Part shown: positions 23,071-31,791 of the stretch, piece by piece
Layout: each line of letters starts with the position of its first letter
How positions within the stretch are numbered: position 1 is the stretch's first letter
Source of the DNA: Cercophora sp. LCS_1
Taxonomy: Eukaryota; Ascomycota; Sordariomycetes; Sordariales; Lasiosphaeriaceae
Reading direction: 5' to 3'
NCBI GenBank assembly: GCA_036250225.1
Contig: JAPZLL010000043.1
Coordinates: 62,001-126,000 of the forward strand
DNA: 64,000 nt
The notes under the pieces: model-generated
The model's database searches: none
What the model was told of the DNA's origin: nothing
Seen by the model: the letters and a program-made list of their open reading frames with translations, nothing else
Program-made: the position numbers and the translations under genes

Positions 23071-23517
23071 GGGCGGTTCGGAATTGAAGGCAATCGCCAC
23101 AGTTTCGTCTCTGTTTGTGTTGCCAATGTCTTTTCGTTCGTCAATTGTGCTGCTGATTTCAATATCATTTGAGCACAGAGTCGAAATCCTGCAACAATCG
23201 AAGAATACCCTTATTTTTGTTACCGCCGTGGTCCTGCGTAAGGGCATCTCATGAAGAAGTGTGTAAGACCATGCTGCCTCACTATCGATACCTCCATTAC
23301 CAATGGTACGAGGGCCCGGTGTATTGGTCTGACACAGGTTGTATTACCCGAGAGAATTGGTACCTACTGCAGTTTCTAGCGCTGCTGCCTGACGCACCCA
23401 AAAAGAAAGGCCGCCTTGGCTCATCAGTAATCCACAGCTTGACTCCATCAGCACTTGACAGCTCCTTTTAGACAACGACAATCGAAAACTCAGGCGTCCA
23501 ACAAGAACACAAGGGAA
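23071..23517. other. Intergenic region NACHT gene/HET gene
   Basis: 447 bp between two genes on the same strand. Slightly AT-richer than the genes. It holds the end of one transcript and the promoter of the next; no motif identified. Confidence 0.5.
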
Positions 23518-25392
23518 ATGTCGATTTACCAATCGCTCTCTGTCGAAAAACACGAAACTCGATTGTTGGTTCTTGAACCGGCGCCAAACAAGACGGATCC
23601 CCTAAAAGCACAACTGCAAGTCGTCTCACTCGACGACAGTCCCGACTACCAATGCCTTTCCTACGTCTGGGGAGAAGCAGAGAAGCCATCGACTATCACT
23701 CTCAGCTTCAAAGACTCAACCAAGGATCTCGCTATCACCGAAAACCTAGGTCTTGCCCTCCAGGGTCTACGACCCCCCGCGACACCCCTCACAATCTGGG
23801 CAGACGCCATCTGCATCAACCAAGATGACATCCTCGAACGCAACAACCAAGTCGCCCTCATGGGTCCCATCTACAAGTACGCATCCTCAGTGACCGCGTT
23901 TTTCCGCGAAAGCGACGGCGGCGACGCCGAAAACGCAGCCAGTGTAATCTCCATTATCCGCGCCGTCACCGCCAACCCAGACCACCACTTTGTCACAACC
24001 ATGGAACCGCACCACCCCGAGGAAATCCGTAACCTTCGCGCCGTTTTCAGTCTAATGTCGCTCTTCCGCGTAGAGTGGTGGCACCGCGTCTGGACGGTCC
24101 AGGAATCCGTGCTAGCCGCAAAACTCAACATCCTCTGGGGCGGGCACTCCATCCCCTTTGATGATCTCCGCCCTTTTTGCTTCGCCCTGAAACAGCACCG
24201 ACGTCTGTGCTGCCACGATTTTGAACCCGTCGAAGGCACCAATCTAGTCTGGAACGTGGAGCGCCAGCTTTCCATTGTCGAACACCTCGTCAAGTACCAG
24301 CAGAGATCAGGATCTCTGGACTGGCTCGATATCATGGCTGACTTTCGGTATCGCAAAGCAACCGACCTGCGTGACAAAATCTACGGACTTGCGGCGCTAT
24401 CAACGCTCCCGAGCGAATTCGTCAATTACAACCTATCTGTGGTAGACGTGTACACCCATTTCGCACTCATGATGATCCAGAATTCCGAAAACCTGGATGT
24501 CTTCAGCCACATCTTCACCACCGTGCCCGGTGCCATCTACCACGATAAGACACCGCTTGCGCTGCCTGGTCTCCCGTCGTGGGCTCCAAACTGGAGCCTG
24601 GAACTCAAAAATGCATCGTCAGACCTGTGGAAGCATCGACATGAGTTTATTGAGGCGTATAACGCGTCCGAAGACACAAAAGCCGTGGCCGAGTACTTGG
24701 GGTCTGGCAGGATCAGGTTAAGAGGTGTGGTATTTGATAAAGTGGCCAAGGTTGGACCGGAGAACACACAGCCGAATGTGTTCATGGCGTACTTGACTGG
24801 CGAGTGGGAGGCTGTTGCCGGGATTGGGGAGTCGAACACGCTAGAGACGGCCCACGTGAAGTACGGAGAGCGGTACAGGGATTTTAGACGGGCGTTGACC
24901 TGGGAGTTGGGGGCTGTGAGGCTGGTTGACATGGTGGGGGATGACGAAGAAGAGGAGGTCCAAGAGGTAAAAGGGAGCCGTCGCAGAAGGGCAGATGACC
25001 TGCGGGATCGGCTAACCTACGAAGTCTGGCGACACGAACAGCCGATTTTGTCCGAGGAGGATATGGAAGAGAATGGAGAGATTCTGAGGTCGGTTTCGGA
25101 ACAAGATGTGGGATATTTGACGGGTACGATTGAACAACTGACGCTGGGGAAGAGGTTTGCATTGACCGAGGCGGGAATGATGGCGTTTGTACCGGCCGAG
25201 GCCGAGGTGGGCGATCCGGTGTGTGTTTTGTTTGGGGGGAAGACGCCGTACGCGTTGAGAGAGACAGGGGAGGAGGGCGTGTTTGAGATTCTGGGGGATG
25301 CGTACGTTCAGGGGGCGATGGACGGAGAGGTTGTTTATTTGGCAGAGAGCGGAGGCGGGATTTATGAGGTGAGCGATATTGTTCTTAAGTAG
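23518..25392 (+). CDS. Heterokaryon incompatibility (HET) domain protein
   Basis: A 624-residue single-exon protein. The N-terminal HET domain (about 40-190) shows its conserved blocks in order: YQCLSYVWGE, then IWADAICINQDDILERNNQV with MGPIYKYASSV, then WWHRVWTVQE. The following region (DKIYGLAALS to VVDVYTHFALMMI) is the usual continuation in large HET proteins; the C-terminus has an acidic low-complexity stretch (DDEEEEVQEVKGSRRRR). HET domains are TIR-related cell-death effectors that act when genetically different hyphae fuse. The gene follows the NACHT gene on the same strand after 447 bp. No repeat-type sensor domain is attached. The open frame begins at a TTG at 23455, but the first ATG is at 23518. 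Confidence 0.93.
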   Translation: MSIYQSLSVEKHETRLLVLEPAPNKTDPLKAQLQVVSLDDSPDYQCLSYVWGEAEKPSTITLSFKDSTKDLAITENLGLALQGLRPPATPLTIWADAICINQDDILERNNQVALMGPIYKYASSVTAFFRESDGGDAENAASVISIIRAVTANPDHHFVTTMEPHHPEEIRNLRAVFSLMSLFRVEWWHRVWTVQESVLAAKLNILWGGHSIPFDDLRPFCFALKQHRRLCCHDFEPVEGTNLVWNVERQLSIVEHLVKYQQRSGSLDWLDIMADFRYRKATDLRDKIYGLAALSTLPSEFVNYNLSVVDVYTHFALMMIQNSENLDVFSHIFTTVPGAIYHDKTPLALPGLPSWAPNWSLELKNASSDLWKHRHEFIEAYNASEDTKAVAEYLGSGRIRLRGVVFDKVAKVGPENTQPNVFMAYLTGEWEAVAGIGESNTLETAHVKYGERYRDFRRALTWELGAVRLVDMVGDDEEEEVQEVKGSRRRRADDLRDRLTYEVWRHEQPILSEEDMEENGEILRSVSEQDVGYLTGTIEQLTLGKRFALTEAGMMAFVPAEAEVGDPVCVLFGGKTPYALRETGEEGVFEILGDAYVQGAMDGEVVYLAESGGGIYEVSDIVLK

Positions 25393-25887
25393 ATGGATTT
25401 GGGAGACAATTCTCCTTTTGTTGGAAATGTTTTGCCCGCTGAGCCAATGACAGAAAATCGACACACTGAATTCGGTTGATGCCAGTTCAAGTGGTTCGAA
25501 CAGGTACTTTGAATCACACTAGGCTTTGAAATAAAACCGCAACACCTCTTCAATGGTACCTCTAGGCATCCGATTATGAATTGAAGCAGTTGGGTTTTTG
25601 GTCTACCCCTTTTCAGTAGATGAATCTGCGTGAGTACCTAGTTTCTTCTGTCAGGGGCATGCAAGCGCAACATGAAGACAAAGACATTTGCATGGAGTGG
25701 TACGGTAACAGACAGAGCACTTTCTTTGTCGTGATTGTCCACCAACAGAGCCGCTGAACATGCCTTCACTTCAGATCCACAATATAAACACGGCGATTAT
25801 CCAAATAAAGTTGACACCTCATCACCCTTGAGTTCTTCACTCAACTTGCAAACACCAACTGCCTAACCAACCTAGGGTCCAGACACC
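25393..25887. promoter_or_regulatory. Intergenic region with TATA box for the small membrane protein gene
   Basis: 495 bp. TATAAA at 25783-25788 lies about 105 bp upstream of the next ATG, followed by a C/T-rich leader, a typical strong fungal promoter layout. The first part is the HET gene 3' region. Confidence 0.5.
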
Positions 25888-26235
25888 ATGGGTAACAAGA
25901 CATCAACAGACGCAATCGCCCAACTGACCCGCCTCGCTTGTTCCAACAGCGAATCCACCCCAGCAACCTGCGGTGTCTTCAACGGTATGTTGGTCTTGAG
26001 CATTCTCTTTGTCTTTCTCATTGCCGTTTATCTCGTGTCCAGATTCTTTAACTTTCTCCGTTACATTCTTATCACAAGACACTTACGGAAAGAGCACCAA
26101 GAACAGGATATCGAACTGCAGATTGAGTTGGAGGCAGAGCCACTTCCAGAAAATGCTCGGTCTGCGTATGCGCCTTCGGCCGATTCGACGTGGACTTGGT
26201 GGATCAAGTATCCTAGTCCGGCCGCGGCGAGGTGA
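25888..26235 (+). CDS. Small single-pass membrane protein, unknown
   Basis: 115 residues, not recognised. The first ~30 residues are polar with two Cys and a possible N-glycosylation site (NKT at 3-5). One strong hydrophobic helix follows (MLVLSILFVFLIAVYLVSRF, about 34-53), then basic residues (RYILITRHLRKEH), which by the positive-inside rule put the C-terminus in the cytosol. The tail is acidic (IELQIELEAEP) and ends with a Trp-rich segment (STWTWWIKYP). A TATA box and a good ATG context (CACCATGG) support expression. The stop codon overlaps a perfect donor (AG|GTGAGT); splicing to the CAG at 26320 would change only the last residue R to ST before a new stop. It follows the NACHT and HET genes on the same strand. 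Confidence 0.6.
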   Translation: MGNKTSTDAIAQLTRLACSNSESTPATCGVFNGMLVLSILFVFLIAVYLVSRFFNFLRYILITRHLRKEHQEQDIELQIELEAEPLPENARSAYAPSADSTWTWWIKYPSPAAAR

Positions 26236-26627
26236 GTGAGGTGAATTCTTTCTTATAATTTAACAATGATGTTATGTTCTTTGAGTATACGATCCGATGA
26301 TGAATAATGAATGGTGGCAGTACGTAACCCTAACCCTTTCTTTGAGTGTCAATGATGACCATCTATTGTCTTGACGGTGATACACTTTAACCAACTCAAT
26401 CGCTTTGCATCCTATATCTAATAATCCCAAACAATAAGTGGCCGGTACGCACAAATCTGTCTGCGCCTGCCATCTCCCCTTTGCTTGTGCTCTGTCCGAA
26501 CGCCCCAAACCCACCACCCCAAAAGCGGGGAACACCCCCAAGGCGATAGCGACAAAGTTAGCTGAGTGCAGCGGGCCCAACACACCCTCAAAACCTTCCT
26601 CGCTCATCCTCGCTGGCAAACACCAAA
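26236..26627. other. Intergenic region with a short telomere-like repeat
   Basis: 392 bp between two plus-strand genes. It contains TAACCCTAACCCT at 26325-26337, just over two units of the C-rich telomere strand, directly after a possible splice acceptor. The rest is the promoter of the FAD oxidase gene; no TATA box seen. Confidence 0.5.
26325..26337. repeat. Interstitial telomere-like motif (CCCTAA)2
   Basis: Two tandem copies of the telomeric hexamer (TAACCCTAACCCT) in intergenic DNA. Similar short motifs occur at 16085-16094, 31493-31505 (degenerate) and 32797-32806. Too short to be a former chromosome end; it could bind a telobox factor. Confidence 0.5.
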
Positions 26628-28315
26628 ATGCCCGCCCAAATCCACCTCCGCGCTACCACCCCTCCCGCCCAGTTCAACGAACTCGTATGGGGCCAACACA
26701 TTTTCAACTCCCGCCGCGACACCTCGCGCACCCCCTTTGCCGTCTGCAAAGCCGAAACGGTATCCGATATCGTCGCCTGCGTCCAGCTCGCCAAGGCCAA
26801 CAACTGCCGCGTCAGCGTCCGCTCCGGTGGCCACAGCTGGGCGGCGTGGAGCGTGCGGCATGATGCGGTGTTGATCGATTTGCTGTTTCTGGATCAGAAG
26901 GAGGGGGAGGCGGGGAGTGAGTATGAGTACGATGCCGGCACTAAAGTGGTTAGGTGTCCGCCGAGTGCGACGGGGAGGGATCTGAACGAGTTTTTAGGGG
27001 AGCAGGAAGAGGGAGGGAGGTTTTTTGCCGGGGGGCATTGTCCTGATGTTGGGTTGGGAGGGTTTATTTTGCAGGGCGGGATGGGGTGGATGTGTAGAGT
27101 GAGTTTTTTTTTCCCCCCTTTTCCCCTGAAAATGAGTGTGTGGGATGATGGCTGACGAATGCAGGGCTGGTATGTTTACTTTTGCTCAGGGGTGGTTGCG
27201 GGCTAATGATCCAGGGGCTGGGCGTGTGAATCCCTTGTGGGCATTGACGTTGTGACGGCCGACGGCGAGGTGAAGCACTGCTCTGCCACAGAGAACAGCT
27301 CCCTCTTCTGGGCTGCTCGTGGCGCTGGACCAGTTTGTCAACTCTCCCCTTGTTTCTGACCAGGAGGCTGAAATATCGAAGGGCTTCCCGGCCATAGCAA
27401 CGCGTCTCCATCTCGCCACGCGTCCCCTGACCTCACTGTACCAGACGCTCTACTTCCTCCCGCCGTCTTCCTTCACCGCAGCACACGCCTGGATCTCCAG
27501 CATCACGCCCACCCTGCCCCCCTCGTTCGAGGTCGTCATGGTAACAGGCTACTTCCCACTAAACGACTACGCCGAGCCGATGGCCTTGATCAACATCCTG
27601 GCTTTTCTCCCGCCTTCGTCGCCCTCCGCTTCCACCAAAGACGAAGACGAAGAAGACGAAGACGACATCGCAGCAACTTTATTCGAGCCAATCCACGAAG
27701 CCCTCCCTTCAGAACTTCGCTCCTCCCTCCTCTTCACCCAAGAATGCGCCCCCACCGATCTAGAAGAGCAATACGCCATGCAAACAGCCGCCAACCCCGA
27801 GGGGCACAGATACATCGTCGATAACGTCTACACCGAAAACAACACCGAGAATATCGGCGCGCTGCTGGAGCCAGTATTCACCAGTCTACCGACCAAACAG
27901 TCGACCGCGCTGTGGTACAGCATGCAGTGTACCACTCGTCAACAGCCAAAGGATATGGCGCTGTCGCTGGAGAGCGGACATTATGTGGCGTTGTATGCTG
28001 TTTGTGAAGAAGAAAAGGATGATGGGAAATGCGAGGGGTGGGTTAGGGATGGGATGAGTAAGTTGGAGAGACATTCGGTGGGGAGTTATCTCGGGGATGC
28101 GGATTTCAGGGCGAGGACGACGAGATTTTGGGGGGCCGAGGAGGGGAGGAGATTAAATGAAGTGAGGAGGGAGTGGTCAGTTTGTTGATCCGAATGATAT
28201 TTGGGATGTTGCTGACAGATACAGGGACCCTGAGGGACGGGTTTGCGGGTTTTTGGACGAGGGGGATGGAAGTGGTGTTTCGGGGTTGGGGAATGAGTTT
28301 GAGTGGAAGCGATAG
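26628..28315 (+). CDS. Berberine-bridge-type FAD-linked oxidase with a 5-nt microexon
   Basis: Secondary-metabolism-type oxidoreductase with an FAD_binding_4 (PCMH) domain and a C-terminal BBE segment. Exons 26628-27098, 27165-27169, 27215-27332, 27382-28175 and 28225-28315; total 1479 nt, 492 residues. Seen: CVQLAKANNCRVSVRSGGHSW (the His of RSGGHSW is the usual FAD attachment site), FAGGHCPDVGLGGFILQGGMGW, then GWACESLVGIDVVTADGEV and LFWAARGAGPGFPAIATRLH, and the terminal BBE block WDPEGRVCGFLD. The second Cys used for bicovalent FAD in some BBE enzymes may be the one in GGHCPDVG. No signal peptide, so probably cytosolic. An acidic low-complexity insert (DEDEEDEDD) lies in the substrate domain. 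Only the 5-nt exon GGCTG restores the frame and the conserved RGWGWACE block. Converges with the P450 gene. Confidence 0.88.
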
Positions 28316-28525
28316 CCCTTCATCTCTCAGAGGCGCAGAGTGGTTTACTCCAAGTTTGAGGGAAGTCGGCTTGAGATATCACGGCTTTAGGTCGACCATC
28401 TCAGAGAGGCGGCCTTATGTAAGAAGAAACCACGGAAGCAATCTCACGAGGCACAACATCATATGAAGCTTCATGAAAGCCAAAAGGCCATTGTCAAATA
28501 AAAACAATGCAATAACCCTATTAAA

Positions 28526-28541
28526 CCCCCCCCCCCCCCCC
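28526..28541. repeat. C16 homopolymer
   Basis: Sixteen consecutive C, 41 bp beyond the P450 stop codon, between the convergent FAD oxidase and P450 genes. In the P450 transcript it would be a G16 tract in the 3' untranslated region. A possible polyadenylation signal AATAAA for the plus-strand gene lies at 28497-28502. Confidence 0.8.
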
Positions 28542-28581
28542 AAGCCCCAAGCCCCGTCCCCATGCATGCAAAACGCCACCA

Positions 28582-28775
28582 CTAATGCGCCTTAGCCGGT
28601 TCGACCCCCTCCCTCGGCTTGACAATCTCCCTGAGCTTGAAGCGCGTGGTAAAGTTGTTCTGCTTGACAAACCACGCGTTGACAATCTCCCACTCCTGCT
28701 TGGGATCATCAAATTGGATCTGTAAACCGTTAGCTCCTCTATCCCCAGTATCCAACACCAAGAATGACAAAAAGA

Positions 28776-28822
<47 letters not shown>

Positions 28823-29683
28823 CCTCAAACCGCCTCAACATACTCGGCACCAACTTATAAATCTCCAACAGACTAATATTCTTGCCAATACACGTCCGAC
28901 TCCCCATGCCGAACTGCAACATCATGCCATTCATCATCTTGACCCTCGCCTCCCCGCTCTTCCTGTCCTCATCCCCCTCCACCAACCACCTCTCGGGCCT
29001 GTACACATCGACGTCCTCCCCAAACACATCCGGGTTCCGATGCATCACCCACGCGCTACACCCCACGATCGTGCCCCCCGGTATCCTACGTCCCGCAATC
29101 TCGAGCCCACCCTCAGGCACGATCCGTTCCATTGGCAGCCCGGGAGCAGGATGCAGCCTAAACGCCTCCTTGACGCAGGCGTCCAGGTACGGCAGCGTTT
29201 GGGACTCGTGCCACGTCACTAAGCCCGTATCGTAGTCGCTGAATTTACCCTCGCGGGCTGCGTCGTCGAGCTCGGCCCGTAACCGGGCTAGGGCGGATGG
29301 TGTTTTGAGGAGGAAGTAAAAGACCGCCGACAGCGAAATGGCCGTGGTTTCGGAGCCGGCAAACGCCATGGAGACAGCCATGGTTTGGACGAGTGTGTCG
29401 GTCATAAACTCCGGACGGGCTTCGCGGGCGGCGATGAATTTGGACAGGAGGTCGGGTGATTTGACGACGGGCGGCTTTTCCGAGGTCGGCAGGATGGGAG
29501 ATGAAGAGTTGGCGAGCTCGGGGAGGGCGCCGCGCTCAGCCATGCGGGCGCGGGCGAAACGGGCGACGGGCATGGTTGCGTCGATGAAGCCCCATTGAGA
29601 GAGTTTGAGGTAGATGGGGTTCTTGAGGAAGAGACGATCGAGGATGGGGATTTGACCGATCTACATCTTGTCATCAGTCACGA

Positions 29684-29720
<37 letters not shown>

Positions 29721-30447
29721 ACATACCGGCGCCACATAGAGAAACAACTTGGTCAGATACGCCACGATACCATCGATATCCTCATTCTTCTCGATAAAGC
29801 CATGGCGTTTGCTGTACGTAATTTCACCGATCACATCAAACGCATAAAACTGCAGCCACCGGGTGAAATCACACTTTTGCGGATCATCGATGTACAGCCG
29901 CTCCGTCTGCTTGAGGAACAGCTTGGTCGTGTTGTCGACAAACGGCTCATACTGCACCAGCGCCGACATGGCAAAGGCCGAGTTGACGCAGCGACGGAAC
30001 TGCATGTGAAAGTCATTATCGACGGTGCTGAACAGCGACTGGAGCGAGTGGCCCTTGACCGTGGATTGTTGAACCACGTAGAAGTCAGACTATCCTATTA
30101 TCAGTATCTATCCTCACGATAGGATCATCATAGTGGCATACCTTGATGAAGCCCTTATTCAGACCATAAATCGTCTTGAGCGCATCCGGGTCCGAGAACG
30201 ACAGGGCATTGGGTCCTAGCCGGACGACACCGCCGTATTTCTTGTGCAGGGCAATGTGCGTGTTCTCCGGTCGTCGCTTGTACACGTCCCAGAAGCGCCA
30301 CCAGTCGGTGAGCGACGCCAGGAAGGGCCCCGGGTACTTGTTGAGCCCGTTGTGATAGCGGTTCTTGACCAGCCACGCCAGCACGCCCACCAACACCACC
30401 GACACCCAATGCTGCACTAGCAGCTGTAATATCTGGTCCAGAAGCAT
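28582..30447 (-). CDS. Cytochrome P450 monooxygenase
   Basis: Microsomal P450 of 547 residues; exons 30447-30142, 30089-29727, 29660-28824 and 28719-28582 (introns 52, 66 and 104 nt). The N-terminal hydrophobic anchor (LQLLVQHWVSVVLVGVLAWL) is followed by the Pro hinge NKYPGPFLA. Helix I carries AFAGSETTAIS (Thr for oxygen activation), helix K the ExxR motif EAFR within KEAFRLHPAPGLPMER, the PERF-like motif is YRPERW, and the haem loop is FGMGSRTCIGKN, with the ligand Cys near residue 480. The segment arrangement resembles fungal pisatin-demethylase-like P450s, but motifs alone cannot give the substrate. Introns 2 and 3 each contain a long CT microsatellite next to the donor. Converges with the FAD oxidase, 266 bp away, which suggests a shared oxidative pathway. 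Confidence 0.95.
28783..28818. repeat. (GA)18 microsatellite inside P450 intron 3
   Basis: 36 bp of perfect GA/CT repeat. On the gene strand it begins right after the GTATGT donor of the third intron, making that intron (104 nt) the longest of the gene. Confidence 0.9.
29687..29716. repeat. (GA)15 microsatellite inside P450 intron 2
   Basis: 30 bp of perfect GA/CT repeat. On the gene strand it starts a few bases after the GTATGT donor of intron 2, the same placement as in intron 3. Confidence 0.9.
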
Positions 30448-30647
30448 TATTGCGACGGGCGCCCGGATATGCTCTTCCGCTTTGTTGAAAAGGGCCCGTC
30501 ACGCTCGACTGGGCTGTTGAAAGGGCAAGGAGAGATGAAAAAAAAAAAGAGGGTGTGATGTACACCGACAGGGTAGAGACCAGAAAGAAACGTGGGCAAC
30601 GGTGAAAAGAAGTGGTGTAGGTGAGAAACGGTTATGTATGGCACAGG

Positions 30648-30682
30648 GGATGGATGGATGGATGGGATGGGATGGGATGGGA
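30648..30682. repeat. Compound (GGAT)4(GGGAT)3 microsatellite
   Basis: Tandem 4-bp units turn into 5-bp units without interruption, about 200 bp upstream of the P450 start codon. Confidence 0.85.
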
Positions 30683-30742
30683 ACTCGCTCGTCGAGAGCC
30701 GGCCGGGCCCGGGTATGCGTTTGCACCGATGCCGCCAATGCC

Positions 30743-30765
30743 GAGAGAGAGAGAGAGAGAGAGAG
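30743..30765. repeat. GA microsatellite upstream of the P450
   Basis: 23 bp of GA repeat about 300 bp upstream of the P450 ATG. It is the third GA/CT tract within 2 kb; the other two sit in introns of the gene. Confidence 0.85.
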
Positions 30766-31764
30766 CGAGAAGTGAGAAGAGATATAGAGAGAAGCTCGAA
30801 CAAGGAAAAAGGTGCGCGGATAGCTACGCTCGGTAAACGGTAGCTACCTCACCTAGCCAATCTATCAGCGAACAGCAATGAGAGAAAAAAGTCCCTGGCT
30901 GGTGGTCCTGTCCTGCAACTGCACAAACGCATCCATTCCATCCCGGGGGCTTTTTGCCCATCAAGACGGGAGGATATTGCATGGGCGACACTGAAAGCAA
31001 CCGGCCTCTCCTTTCCCGGATTCGCGCCAGCTACCGTAGCTGGCCGGCCCCCCCTCCCTGATGCCATGCCATATCACACACGGGTAACAAAAAGAGAAAT
31101 AAGATATCCCGAGAACAGTGTGTGCTTACGGAGACGGACGAGGAACCGTGATTCTGTAATGCCGCGCCATGGCCATGGCTGGGGAAGCGCCGCCCCCGTG
31201 TCATGTCATCGATGCTGCCCTCTCATCCGGTCGATTCCCAATCCATCCCGCTTCGCCCTCGGAATCGAGTGTGTGTGGTGTGTTGCTCCCTCTGCCCTCT
31301 GCCACTCACTTCGTCGGCAGGTGGGCGGCGCAAGGGGCACACACACACAGCGCGCAAACACCCCACGCCCCGTCAACTGACGGCTGACAGCTGTTGTTCT
31401 GCAAAAAGGAATGATACGCAGCACAGCAACATGCCAGCTCTTACCTGCCTCCCCTACCCCAATGCGGCGGGCACGGCGCAGCCCAGAAGCTGGGGTTAGG
31501 TTAGGATTAACATTGCCGGAGCCACGAGGTGTGGGGAACAACCGGAGAACGCTCCCACCCCTCCACGGCCGCCGCTCCAGTGAGGGGGCGAACGATACCG
31601 CCCGCTCGTCGTCGGCAGATGTTGTATCCAATCGGCGCCTCCAACAAGCCCCCATTCCAACCGTCAAGGGAACCGCCAAGGGGGACTGTCAAAGCTAGCT
31701 GTAGGTCGTAGGGATGCGTGCGGGGGAGAGAGAGCTCTCTCACAGAGCGTCGTGACTTGGCGAA

Positions 31765-31791
31765 GCTGCTGCTGCTGCTGCTGCTGCTGCT
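31765..31791. repeat. (GCT)9 trinucleotide repeat
   Basis: Nine perfect GCT units followed by GCC units, in intergenic DNA. The open frames across it give only poly-Leu, poly-Ala or poly-Ser and show no coding signs. Confidence 0.85.

Noticed and set aside
31690..31745. GAGAGAGCTCTCTC palindrome near a GCT repeat
   Set aside because: Falls within simple-sequence DNA, where short palindromes of GA/CT are expected.
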